Source of the DNA: Bog-473 sp963787485
Lineage (GTDB): Bacteria; Actinomycetota; Acidimicrobiia; Acidimicrobiales; RAAP-2
Length of the DNA stretch: 64,000 bases
Direction: 5' to 3'
Assembly: GCA_963787485.1 (NCBI GenBank)
Contig: CAWBDF010000002.1
Span: forward strand, 310,001-374,000
Below are positions 53,210-60,936 of this stretch, piece by piece. The notes beneath the pieces are model-generated. The model was not told the DNA's origin. It worked only from the letters and a program-made list of their open reading frames with translations, and made no database searches. The position numbers and the translations under genes are program-made. How positions within the stretch are numbered: the stretch's first letter is position 1; each line of letters opens with the position of its first letter.

Positions 53210-53476
53210 TCACGGCTCGATGAGCTGACAACCGTCGGCCGTGACCGCAGGGATCGACCCCGGGGGGAACTCGAGAGGTCGACCGAGGCTCGCCGACAGG
53301 GCGGTGACGGCGTCCACAGCGGACGAAAACGCGGTGCAGAAGCCGTCGCACCCGGTGGCGAATACGTATCCACCGTGTCGCTCGATCGCCGAGTGGACGA
53401 TGATGTCGTGAGCCTGACGCCCAACGCTGATCCGCCCAGAGTCCAAGACGTAGGGAGACTCGTACCATAAGGCCAC
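53210..53476 (-). pseudogene. Fragment of a class III adenylate cyclase domain
   Basis: An 88-codon open frame whose centre reads ISVGRQAHDIIVHSAIERHGGYVFATGCDGF, then CTAFSSAVDAVTAL. This is the GDG-type loop of class III nucleotide cyclases (normally ATGGDGFxAAF), with Cys replacing the conserved Gly before Asp. The remainder of the domain, including the first metal Asp, is not found on either side. It is probably a remnant of a cyclase-ATPase regulator. Confidence 0.6.
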
Positions 53477-53537
53477 GGCAACGACCCTGGTGGACCGAAG
53501 TAGCCGTCTAGGTTTTTCGGAGTGGACCGAGTCGTTC

Positions 53538-53738
53538 CTACGCTCCTCGTCGGACAGGAAACGCTCGACCCCGCTCGCAGTGGTTCTCCCAGAGCCGCTG
53601 CGCCATTTCTCGGGACTCGACTGGAGTGTTGATCCCCACAGGCGCCGCGGGGTCGCGTTCTCGCTCGCAGTCCTGGCAGACGACCATCCATCGGCTGTCC
53701 GCTCGTTGGACGATCTTGGGATGATGGACTTTTCGCAT
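53538..53738 (-). CDS. Small CxxC protein of a duplicated family (copy 1)
   Basis: 66 residues from ATG 53738. The core HHPKIVQRADSRWMVVCQDC is followed by PVGINTPVE and an A-x-x-L-W-E-N-H helix. The same order of elements is seen at 54849-55028 (HHPTLVQLADGRFEVRCRQC, PIGIGIPV, A-E-A-I-L-I-N-H). A strand-turn-strand with CxxC suggests a one-Zn ribbon half-site that may dimerise. It is divergent from the Cys/Trp-rich gene at 53865. I do not recognise a named family. Confidence 0.55.
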   Translation of the reverse strand: MRKVHHPKIVQRADSRWMVVCQDCERERDPAAPVGINTPVESREMAQRLWENHCERGRAFPVRRGA

Positions 53739-53864
53739 CGGCTCCGCTCCTGCTCGCAATGCCGTGCGGGTCGAACCTAGCCACGGCCTGAGAGCCGTTT
53801 CCAGAGCTGGCTGCAGGCCCAGGTGGTACGCGACGGTCCCGTGAACTGGCGATACTGCCTGTCT

Positions 53865-54089
53865 ATGCAGACAGAGGAGATACCCCAACCGGGTGATACC
53901 TGCCCCGGCTTCATCGTCGAACCCGGCCGGTGCTGGCAGATGGTCTACGACCGCAACCTCCAGGCCGCCCACTGTCCCGAGCAGCCGTCCTGGACGGCCG
54001 GTGGCGCTCTCCTCGTGGCGACCGCTGGTGGGTCGTGTGGGCCTGTCCGGAGCACCGTGAGGGATTGACAGGCCTACGGAGCGCCTAAC
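53865..54089 (+). pseudogene. Small Cys/Trp-rich protein with one frameshift
   Basis: Starts at ATG 53865 (MQTEEIPQPGDTCPGF). The first part has GRCWQMVYDRNLQAAHCPEQ; near 53996 one G appears to be missing, and restoring it gives WTGRWRSPRGDRWWVVWACPEH and LTGLRSA to a stop at 54087-54089, total about 75 residues. Without correction the frame stops at 54068. Cys residues in TCPG, RCW, HCPE and ACPEH could bind one zinc. A more decayed copy is at 45942. The function is unknown. Confidence 0.55.
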
Positions 54090-54112
54090 CCGGCGCCCGT
54101 AGGATTCCCGCC

Positions 54113-54484
54113 ATGACGACGCTCAGCGAGGATCGTGAGGCCATCCGTGACCTCTACGCGCGCTACACGCTCTACCTGCGCATTGGCGCTGTGGACGAGT
54201 GGCTCCTGCTTTTCACCGATGATCCCGAATTCACCGGTGGCGGGCCCGACATCGTGGGTCGAGCCGCGCTGGAGGAAAAGGGCCGCATCTGGGCAACCCA
54301 GTCGGTCCATCGGATGATCGGCAGTCACGTAATCGACGTCGATGGAGATGTCGCCCACTGTCGGGCGTCGGTCGTCGTCTACTCAGGCTTCAGGATCGCC
54401 AGCGTCGGATCCACCTCCGACGAGCTCAGGCGGGTCGGCGGCTCCTGGCGCATCCACCGCAGGTCATACACGCCGGACGCCTGA
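54113..54484 (+). CDS. SnoaL-like / NTF2-fold protein
   Basis: 123 residues from ATG 54113. EDREAIRDLYARYTLYLRIG and DEWLLLFTDDPEFTGGG are the typical first helix and strand; HRMIGSHVIDVDGDVAHCRA and GGSWRIHRRSY match the rest of the SnoaL-like group. It is a compact single-domain protein, with no partner gene evident in the surrounding mosaic. Confidence 0.82.
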   Translation: MTTLSEDREAIRDLYARYTLYLRIGAVDEWLLLFTDDPEFTGGGPDIVGRAALEEKGRIWATQSVHRMIGSHVIDVDGDVAHCRASVVVYSGFRIASVGSTSDELRRVGGSWRIHRRSYTPDA

Positions 54485-54614
54485 GAGGGCTCACCCCGCC
54501 CCGCCGACCCGCCGCTGGAATCCGGCAGGGGAAGGGGCCGGCACCGAACGGCGGGACGGGAATGAACTCCTCGCCATAACTACGGAGCGAGCGGGCCCAG
54601 GGATGGCGAGAATG

Positions 54615-54630
54615 CAGGATCGCGATCCTG
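54615..54630. repeat. 16-bp perfect palindrome
   Basis: CAGGATCGCGATCCTG is perfectly self-complementary and lies in the 219-bp stretch after the SnoaL-like gene. No clear role; a protein-binding site or a recombination site are both possible. Confidence 0.4.
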
Positions 54631-54703
54631 ATGTCAGAGTGTCCCAGCCCCGTGGTGCGACTCGGAGCGCTGGGCCGGAGGGGGGGACGATCCGCAGGGT
54701 GGG

Positions 54704-54820
54704 TCAGAGCAAGGTAACCAACGTGCAGTCGTCCACATTGGTGTTCGCCACGAGCACAAGTCGACCCCGAGGCTCGTCAGACTGCCAGCGCTCCCGGATT
54801 GGACATTGCTCCAGCCTCAT
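54704..54820 (-). CDS. Possible 38-residue protein
   Basis: MRLEQCPIRERWQSDEPRGR, then LVLVANTNVDDCTLVTLL to a TGA. It lies 28 bases downstream of the CxxC copy 2 on the same strand and reads like a natural strand-rich peptide. No homologue is recognised and the reading could be chance. Confidence 0.25.
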   Translation of the reverse strand: MRLEQCPIRERWQSDEPRGRLVLVANTNVDDCTLVTLL

Positions 54821-54848
54821 CACCGAAGCCGATCGGCCGACAGATGAC

Positions 54849-55028
54849 CTACCGGTCCTGACTCGCGTGGTTGATCAGAATCGCCTCAGCCTCGAAACGG
54901 CCACTGACGGGTATCCCGATTCCGATAGGAGCCGGTTCCGCGCCCACCCGGCACTGCCGACACCTGACCTCAAAGCGGCCATCAGCCAACTGAACGAGAG
55001 TCGGATGGTGCTTGAGAATCCTCAACAC
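54849..55028 (-). CDS. Small CxxC protein of a duplicated family (copy 2)
   Basis: 59 residues from GTG 55028 (MLRILKHHPTLVQLADGRFE). It shares with the protein at 53538 the HHP start, the VQxAD(G/S)R strand, a CxxC knuckle, a P(I/V)GIxxPV strand and a terminal helix ending in NH. The paralogues are only 1.1 kb apart on the same strand, implying a local duplication with strong divergence. Function unknown. Confidence 0.5.
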   Translation of the reverse strand: MLRILKHHPTLVQLADGRFEVRCRQCRVGAEPAPIGIGIPVSGRFEAEAILINHASQDR

Positions 55029-55275
55029 CGACACAATCGCGGGCCCTACTTTCGGAAAGCGAGACGGTCCGAAGGGCGCTTTCCTGCCGTACCAATGAGC
55101 GTCGAGGCACTCGTAGAAATACACCGTCGCCGGCGCGGTAACGAAAGTGCCCCCGCCCGGTGCGCGCCGAACGGAGGCTGATCTCGGCGCCTTGGCGAGA
55201 AGGCATCGAGCTGCGGACGAAGGCAACTGCTACCCCTACACGTTCGGGGGATCTAGCACGGCAGCGCTCCCAGCC

Positions 55276-55480
55276 CTACCACCCCTCTCGCCATTCCTCG
55301 TAGTGCAAGAGGCGGTCGATGAGGCGCCAGAAGAGGTCCATCGACCCCTGGGGGTACGGCCGAGCGGTGAAATCGTGGATTGTCCGGACCCCCGAGCGTA
55401 TCAAGCGGCCTCGGTGCTAGCTCAATATCCCGGGCCCACTGTGCCGCGACGCCAATCGGCGGTCCAGGGGGTAGCCCGGC
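55276..55480 (-). pseudogene. Decayed small gene, function unknown
   Basis: Two frames join into a protein-like reading: PPIGVAAQWARDIELAPRPL then, after a frame change near 55395, VRTIHDFTARPYPQGSMDLF and WRLIDRLLHYEEWREGW to a TAG. The residue composition and the long DRLLHYEEW helix are unlike a random GC-rich translation. No family recognised. It follows two other remnants on the same strand. Confidence 0.35.
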
Positions 55481-55517
55481 TCAGCCCTGTGCGTTTTCCG
55501 GGGCTGGGCCACGCGAG

Positions 55518-55690
55518 CTACAGCCCGAGCTTGCGCAGGAATCGCCCCGGGACCGAGTTGGTCGAGCGGTAGACCTTTCGTCGCACGACCCGCTTGCCGT
55601 AGCTCGTCGGACCCTTCTCGGCCGTCTCGACGTTGCCGAGGTCGCGGGCCGCCCGGTAAGCTGGGACCGTAAGGACTTACGCCGGGCCAT
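55518..55690 (-). pseudogene. Small basic protein, single frameshift
   Basis: ATG 55690 starts MARRKSLRSQ; one base missing near 55661 would continue AYRAARDLGNVETAEKGP and SYGKRVVRRKVYRSTNSVPG to FLRKLGL and a TAG, about 57 residues. The pattern resembles a short basic protein found in actinobacterial mobile regions. The ATG directly follows the stop of the HTH remnant. Confidence 0.45.
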
Positions 55691-55790
55691 TCACCCATTC
55701 TCCGTGATCGTCCGCCTCGTCGCCTTCGCCCACTTGACGATGTCGGCTTGTTTCCATGCCCGGCCGCGGACCGGCTCCTGGTGCTACATG
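55691..55790 (-). pseudogene. C-terminal fragment of an excisionase-like HTH protein
   Basis: The reading HQEPVRGRAWKQADIVKWAK, ATRRTITENG then stop resembles the end of AlpA/MerR-like excisionase helix-turn-helix proteins. A TAG in the same frame lies just upstream and no start is seen. Together with the two remnants that follow, it suggests a decayed integrated element. Confidence 0.4.
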
Positions 55791-55918
55791 GAGAGCCGGT
55801 GGGGCCCCACGGGGCGTCCCCTTCCCGGTGATCACGCATACCTTATTAGTCACGCATGCACAAGCAGCCCCGATTTTGCACACCGGCCCATTTCTGAAAC
55901 GCTCGCTTTCTTCCTTGG

Positions 55919-56281
55919 TTAGCGCTTCGCGTAGTCGGCGAAGCCCTGCCAGTCGATGACGACGCATGGATCGTTGCCTATAACCCATGCGTCATGCCCG
56001 GGGTCCATGATGGCGAAGTCGCCGGGGCCAAACTCCATCTCTTCGCCGTCGTCCATGACAACCTTCATGCGGCCCGAAACGAAGTAGCCCATGTGCGCCG
56101 CCTGGCAGCTGTCCGTCTTGGCGATGGGCTTGACGTGCTCGGACCATCTCCAACCGGGCTGGAAGGTGGCCCTGCCAACTGCACCGCCCTCCAGGTTCAC
56201 GAGTTCAACTTGCCCCGTTCCCCCCTCGAAGGGGCGTGTCTCCTCAGGAGTATCGAGGCTCTTGCGGATGAGACCAGACAT
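55919..56281 (-). CDS. Cupin-domain protein
   Basis: 120 residues from ATG 56281, with GGAGG 5 bases upstream. RWSEHVKPIAKTDSCQAAHMGYFVSGRMKV and then GDFAIMDPGHDAWV form the two cupin motifs; the first metal motif retains H and H-x-G-Y. Small cupins of this type often accompany adenylate-cyclase-type regulators or act as sensors. A second cupin gene lies 234 bp upstream on the same strand. Confidence 0.82.
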   Translation of the reverse strand: MSGLIRKSLDTPEETRPFEGGTGQVELVNLEGGAVGRATFQPGWRWSEHVKPIAKTDSCQAAHMGYFVSGRMKVVMDDGEEMEFGPGDFAIMDPGHDAWVIGNDPCVVIDWQGFADYAKR

Positions 56282-56515
56282 GGTGCCTCCAATCATTTGC
56301 TTTGCCGAGTATGGCGCAATACCGGATGCGGTGCTTACGGCTGGGATGTTGCTGGGAACTCGCTCGCCAGCGTGAAGCCGAAACTTCACGGAGGAGGGCG
56401 CATCCCGGTTTCGTGACATACCTCTTGTGACATTGCCCACGAATCTTCAGATGCCGATCGAGGGCTTGCCATTCCGCAGCTTTAGATTCGTCAACCTGAG
56501 AGGCCGCACGTTCCC

Positions 56516-56905
56516 CTAGCCCGGATCAGCCGCCTTCATCATTTCCTCCATGTTGGCCCTAATCGCTGCCTCTGAAACGGCTAGCTCGTCCTGCGGGCTG
56601 AACATAACGAACTGGGAACCCGCCAACGCAGACGGCACGTGGCCGGGAGGCATGTAGAAAGCGTCTCCGGGTTCGATGACCTCTTCGTGGTCTGCGTAGC
56701 GGACCGTCAGACGTCCGGCGGTCATGTAGCCCCAGTGCGGGCACTGGCAGCTGTCGCCCGGGAGGCCCTTGAGCATCGGAGCGAGGTCGGAATCCTCGCG
56801 GATGGTAGTGAAGTTCACGGTGTAGCCGTGGAAGTGATCGGTCCGGTCCTCGGCCATGCCGTAGTCGGCTACCTCGGGGGCACTATCGCGCGACACTTTC
56901 GACAT
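56516..56905 (-). CDS. Cupin-domain protein
   Basis: 129 residues from ATG 56905, with AAGGAGAG upstream. QCPHWGYMTAGRLTVRYADH (cupin motif 1) and GDAFYMPPGHVPSAL (motif 2) are clear. It is similar in layout to the next cupin on the same strand and follows the methyltransferase gene by 28 bp, so it is probably co-transcribed with it. Confidence 0.82.
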   Translation of the reverse strand: MSKVSRDSAPEVADYGMAEDRTDHFHGYTVNFTTIREDSDLAPMLKGLPGDSCQCPHWGYMTAGRLTVRYADHEEVIEPGDAFYMPPGHVPSALAGSQFVMFSPQDELAVSEAAIRANMEEMMKAADPG

Positions 56906-56933
56906 CAGACAGCTCTCCTTGTTGATGGGGTGG

Positions 56934-57602
56934 CTAGAACTGCTCTTGACCGGTGAGGGGTTCCTGTCGGAGGCCCACGCCGCTCGTAGCCGTGGCGCTA
57001 CCGACGATGAACGGGCTGACAAACTTGGGGACCTTCTGGGCCGTGATGTGCTCGATCTTCGTGACGTCGAAGCCGCCCGCCTCGATTGTGTCGAGAGTCG
57101 GGCGATTGCATTCGCAGCCGACCACGAACCGGTTGATGCCGTTCATTCGATCCTGCATGCGGGCGAGCTTGGGGTCGGCGGACCTAACGTGCTCGATGAA
57201 AAGGAGACGGCCACCTGGTCGCAACACCCGACGTAACTCCCTCAGGGCCCGGGGCTGGTCGTCCACCCCGCAGAGCACCAGGGTCGAGACGGCGGCGTCA
57301 AAAGAGTCGTCCTCAAAGGGGAGATCCTCGGCGGGCGCACGCAAGACAGTGGCTTCCGGCGCCTTTTCACGCACCTTGTGCTCGAGGCGGCGCAACATCG
57401 GGATCTCTGGCTCCGTCATCGTCAGCGAATCGACGCCCGGACCGTAGAAAGGCAGGTTACCCCCCGTCCCGGCACCGATTTCCAGGACTCGGCCGGTCGC
57501 CTCGGCGAGCACCGAGACCCGATGGGCTCGCAGGCCGGCCTTTTCGACCTTGGCCATCTGGCGGTCGTACGTCGCGGCAAAGAACCTGCTTCGAAGTGTC
57601 AC
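56934..57602 (-). CDS. Class I SAM-dependent methyltransferase
   Basis: 222 residues from GTG 57602. Motif I VLEIGAGTGGNLPFYG, acidic LTMTEPE, LPFEDDSFDAAVSTLVLCGV and LRPGGRLLFIEHVRS are canonical for the UbiE/Methyltransf_11 group. A GCECNRPTLDTIEAGGF segment places it close to the phospholipid/thiol methyltransferase-like proteins. The substrate is unknown. An 18-bp perfect palindrome lies 66 bp upstream. Confidence 0.88.
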   Translation of the reverse strand: MTLRSRFFAATYDRQMAKVEKAGLRAHRVSVLAEATGRVLEIGAGTGGNLPFYGPGVDSLTMTEPEIPMLRRLEHKVREKAPEATVLRAPAEDLPFEDDSFDAAVSTLVLCGVDDQPRALRELRRVLRPGGRLLFIEHVRSADPKLARMQDRMNGINRFVVGCECNRPTLDTIEAGGFDVTKIEHITAQKVPKFVSPFIVGSATATSGVGLRQEPLTGQEQF

Positions 57603-57667
57603 GGCTGTCTCGTTTCGTCGTTCTGAGATCGCTCATGGCAACGTAGCGAGGCGGAAGGTCCCGATGC

Positions 57668-57685
57668 ATGGGGCAATTGCCCCAT
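57668..57685. promoter_or_regulatory. 18-bp perfect palindrome between the HD-LuxR gene and the methyltransferase
   Basis: ATGGGGCAATTGCCCCAT is perfectly self-complementary. It lies 10 bases past the stop of the HD-LuxR gene and 66 bases before the methyltransferase GTG, both reading on the reverse strand. It could be an operator, perhaps for the LuxR-type protein itself, or a terminator stem; no U-tract follows. Confidence 0.5.
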
Positions 57686-57694
57686 CTTTCGAAG

Positions 57695-59275
57695 TCAGGA
57701 GGTAATGAGGTCCCCGTCCGGAATCAAGCCGTGCTGCATCGCGAACAGGCTGGCCCCCGCCCGGTTCGAGGCCCCGATCTTCCCATAGATATGCTCGATG
57801 TGGTTCCTGGCGGTCTTCGGCGAGATCACCAGGCGGGCGGCGACCTCCTTGGACGACATGCCGCGCGAGACGAGCCGAAGCACATCGACCTCTCGAGCAG
57901 TCAGCCCTGCGGGACCCTCACGGCGACGGGCGACCCGATGGCCAGCCGTGCCGAGGACCGCCTCGACGACATCGCCATCCATCCGACCCGCCCTCACTTC
58001 GGCGCGCAGTTCCTTGGCCGCGACCTCGGGCAGGAGCGCCTCGCGATAGGGACGCAGCTCGCACATCGACTGGTAAGCGTCGGCCGCCCCCAGGACGCGC
58101 GCCGGCGTGGAGATTGCTCCTCCCGAGAGCCCACGGGGGTAGCCCGAGCCGTCGAGACGCTCGCGGTTCTGCACGGCGACAGCGCCCAGCGGGGCCAGCG
58201 CGGTCGATTGGTGGAGCATTCGTTCGGTCAGATACGGGTGCATGCGCACGCGTTCCCATTCCCCAGCCCCCAGTGCCCCTCGCTTGTCCCAGATGGCGTT
58301 CGACACCCCGAGACGCCCCAGGTCGTTGGCCAGGCCCGCCCGGCGCAGAATTTCGACCTCCTCGCCCCCGAGCCCGAGCTTCGTCGCCGTCTCGGCAGCC
58401 AGATTCGAGACGGCACGCGCATGTCCCAGCATGTACGGCGACTTGAGATCCACGAAGTCCGCGATGGCCAGCAAGGCCTGGTCGAACTCCGCCTCCGGGA
58501 GCGAGACGCCCAGGGCTGGCTCGGCTCCGATCACGGCGTCCCATGTATGCCCTGCATCGAGATCGTCGAGAATCATCTCGGCGTTGCTGCACAGCGCTGC
58601 TGCGAGGGCTGGGTCGAACTGCGACCCGGCCCGCTTCTCGGCCAACGCGATGGCTGCTCCGGTACCCCCGATGCGATGCGCCACCTCGACGAATTCTGCG
58701 ATCTGGGCCAGTCTGGAGGCCACTGGAATCTCATCGCCCGTGAGATCGCCAGGCCACCCCCTGCCGTCCCACTGCTCGTACGCGGCACCGACCGCCTCCT
58801 GCACCCCGATGGAGAGTCCGAGTTCTTCGGCGAGGCGTCGGGCCAGAGCCGCGTGCTGGTCGATCATCCCATCGAGGTCGTGGCGTCCGGACACGGCGAA
58901 CTCGACACCAACCCGGAACCGGTGCAGCGGAGGGTTTCCGCTTCCGATCAGGCGGAGCATGGCCAGCGCCCCGCTGATGGAACCGAGCTCATGGTCGTAC
59001 TTGCCGGACTTCATGGCGATGTCGTCACCGAACCACTTGGCCTGCTCGTGGGCGTCCGAGTGGCAGCCCACGTTGATCAACAGGGCCGTGTAGTACACGA
59101 CCGAACGTTCCTCTTCGCCAAGGTCGACACGCTCAGCCAAGCGCAGGGCAATCAGGCACTGGCGAAGGACGTGCTCCATCGGTTGGCCAAATCCCAGGTC
59201 GATCCCGAGGGAGAGGGCAGCCACCAACTCAGCAAGCCGCACCCGGTTGGAATCGTCCCTCCCACCACCGTTCAC
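57695..59275 (-). CDS. HD-GYP-like domain protein fused to LuxR HTH
   Basis: 526 residues from GTG 59275. Two HD-GYP-like halves (about 1-220 and 265-440) precede a C-terminal LuxR helix-turn-helix (GLTAREVDVLRLVSRGMSSKE, then ARNHIEHIYGKI). The second half has RMHPYLTERML and RLDGSGYPRGL, close to HxxRxDGxGYP, but the metal-ligand HD is ND in LANDLGRLG; the first half has LINVGCHSDAHE in its place. Catalysis is doubtful and the domain may sense a cyclic dinucleotide or other ligand. It may regulate the methyltransferase-cupin genes downstream on the same strand. Confidence 0.85.
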   Translation of the reverse strand: MNGGGRDDSNRVRLAELVAALSLGIDLGFGQPMEHVLRQCLIALRLAERVDLGEEERSVVYYTALLINVGCHSDAHEQAKWFGDDIAMKSGKYDHELGSISGALAMLRLIGSGNPPLHRFRVGVEFAVSGRHDLDGMIDQHAALARRLAEELGLSIGVQEAVGAAYEQWDGRGWPGDLTGDEIPVASRLAQIAEFVEVAHRIGGTGAAIALAEKRAGSQFDPALAAALCSNAEMILDDLDAGHTWDAVIGAEPALGVSLPEAEFDQALLAIADFVDLKSPYMLGHARAVSNLAAETATKLGLGGEEVEILRRAGLANDLGRLGVSNAIWDKRGALGAGEWERVRMHPYLTERMLHQSTALAPLGAVAVQNRERLDGSGYPRGLSGGAISTPARVLGAADAYQSMCELRPYREALLPEVAAKELRAEVRAGRMDGDVVEAVLGTAGHRVARRREGPAGLTAREVDVLRLVSRGMSSKEVAARLVISPKTARNHIEHIYGKIGASNRAGASLFAMQHGLIPDGDLITS

Positions 59276-59510
59276 GACGCCGAGCCTAGCCCTGCCCGAT
59301 TTCTGGGGTGAGGGGTACTCAAGTGATTACGACGGGGCGCGTCACACCACCCACGGAGCTCATAGTCGCGATGATTGGTCTCGTGTTGGAACGACAGACT
59401 CCTCAGGCCATTCCAAGATTCGGCACCTGATGATCCGTTGTATCTCTGACGGCATGGGGTTACGGTTCTTTTTGGGTGGCTTCGACAAGGGCGGACGGGG
59501 AGGGACGACG

Positions 59511-60101
59511 ATGTTCATCCAGGTGTTTCAGGCAAAGCTTCGCGACGCGGATCTCTGGTCGCGCCGGGTAGAGACGTGGCGTCGCGAGATAAGGCCCAAG
59601 ACAACCGGATTTCTGGGGTTCACTTCAGGCGTTACCGCCGACGGCTACATGACCACCTTGGCTCGCTTCAGGTCGGAGGAGGCCGCGAAAGTGGACAACG
59701 ACCTACCTGAACAAGGGGCGTGGATCGAAGAGACATCGAAGGCCTTCGACGGCGAAGTCACGTTCCACGACTGCCGTGAGGTCGACAGCCTCCTCGACGG
59801 GGGGTCCGACAACGCCGGGTTCGTGCAGATCATGCAAGGCCGGGCCAAGGATCAGAAGCAGATGCGCGGTCAGATGACGGAGATGGAGGGTGACTTGCGC
59901 AAAGTCCGTCCTGACCTCATCGGCGCAACCATGGCCTGGCATGGTGATGGGGGTTTCACTCAGGCCGCCTACTTCACTTCCGAGCAAGAGGCACGCAAGA
60001 ACGAGCAGACCATGGCACGGAGCCCCGTGTACGAGCAGTTCATGGGGCTTATCGAAGGTGACCTGATTTTTTACGACCTCAGCAGCCCTGACTTCGAATA
60101 A
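59511..60101 (+). CDS. Dimeric alpha-beta-barrel-like protein, uncharacterised
   Basis: 196 residues from ATG 59511, chosen because GGGGAGGGA lies just upstream (the frame is open earlier). Two similar halves are visible: FIQVFQAKLRDADLWSRRVE and later FVQIMQGRAKDQKQMRGQMT, each followed by a strand and an FRSEEAAKV or FTSEQEARKNEQ helix. The duplicated ferredoxin-like pattern resembles ABM/dimeric alpha-beta-barrel proteins. No catalytic residue is assigned. Confidence 0.65.
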   Translation: MFIQVFQAKLRDADLWSRRVETWRREIRPKTTGFLGFTSGVTADGYMTTLARFRSEEAAKVDNDLPEQGAWIEETSKAFDGEVTFHDCREVDSLLDGGSDNAGFVQIMQGRAKDQKQMRGQMTEMEGDLRKVRPDLIGATMAWHGDGGFTQAAYFTSEQEARKNEQTMARSPVYEQFMGLIEGDLIFYDLSSPDFE

Positions 60102-60159
60102 CTGACGAACGCCCGAGTGGCCGACGTCAGTTCTCGACCAGGAACATGGAGGAGTGCGC

Positions 60160-60726
60160 ATGGCAAGCATCGCCCAGCTGCATCGAAGGGCCCTCGACGA
60201 GACCCGCTCCGTCGTGGCCCGTACTAATCGTGGCCAATGGGCCGACGCGAGTCCCTGTGACGGTTGGGACGTCCAAACCCTCCTGAGTCACCTGGTATCG
60301 GGCAACCTGTGGGCGGCCGAACTCGGCTCGGGCCGCACGATCGAGGAGGTTGGTGACCGTCTCGACGGTGACGTGCTCGGGAACGACGCTTTGGCCGCAT
60401 ATGACGCGTCGGCCAAGGCGGCAGCGGCGACATTCGAGGCACCCGGGGCGCTCGACGCGCCCTGCGCCGTCTCCTACGGACCCGTCCCCGGCTCGGTATA
60501 CGTCGGCCACCGTTTCATTGACGTCCTGATTCACGGATGGGACCTGGCAACCGCCACGGGCCAAGATGCCACCCTCGACCCCGAACTGGTGGACGCGGCC
60601 TACAGGCTCCTCCAGGATCAGGCCGACATGGTGCGAGCCAGTGGGATGTTCGGCGAGGACATTCTCGTGCCCGCCGGTGTGGGACCGCAGACGCAACTCC
60701 TCGCGTTCATCGGTCGCAAAGGCTGA
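60160..60726 (+). CDS. TIGR03086-family (DinB/mycothiol-dependent-like) protein
   Basis: 188 residues from ATG 60160, with GGAGG 7 bases upstream. The pattern ASPCDGWDVQTLLSHLVSGN and later HRFIDVLIHGWDLATATGQD is the metal-binding His triad of the TIGR03086/MDMPI group, a four-helix DinB-like fold typical of Actinobacteria, some members of which are mycothiol-dependent enzymes. It is 58 bp downstream of the barrel protein and may form an operon with it. Confidence 0.85.
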   Translation: MASIAQLHRRALDETRSVVARTNRGQWADASPCDGWDVQTLLSHLVSGNLWAAELGSGRTIEEVGDRLDGDVLGNDALAAYDASAKAAAATFEAPGALDAPCAVSYGPVPGSVYVGHRFIDVLIHGWDLATATGQDATLDPELVDAAYRLLQDQADMVRASGMFGEDILVPAGVGPQTQLLAFIGRKG

Positions 60727-60936
60727 GGAACACCCGCGGGCGACTTCGCAGCATCGGCCGCGACGGCAGGTCGTAGATCCGAGGTGGGCTTTCGAGGACT
60801 GTTTCAGTTGTGCCAACTGGCAGCAGGGCAACGGGAGCAAGCACCACTGGTGGTTAGGCGACCCCAGACCACTGTTTGGGGGCAACCCAATCAAAGGTAA
60901 TGAGCTTGACTCCGTCCAACACCGAAGGAGCGTGGG

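Noticed and set aside
57668..59311. 547-codon plus-strand frame opposite the HD-LuxR gene
   Set aside because: Shadow of the reverse-strand gene; composition is the Arg/His/Gly-rich type seen in antisense frames of high-GC genes.
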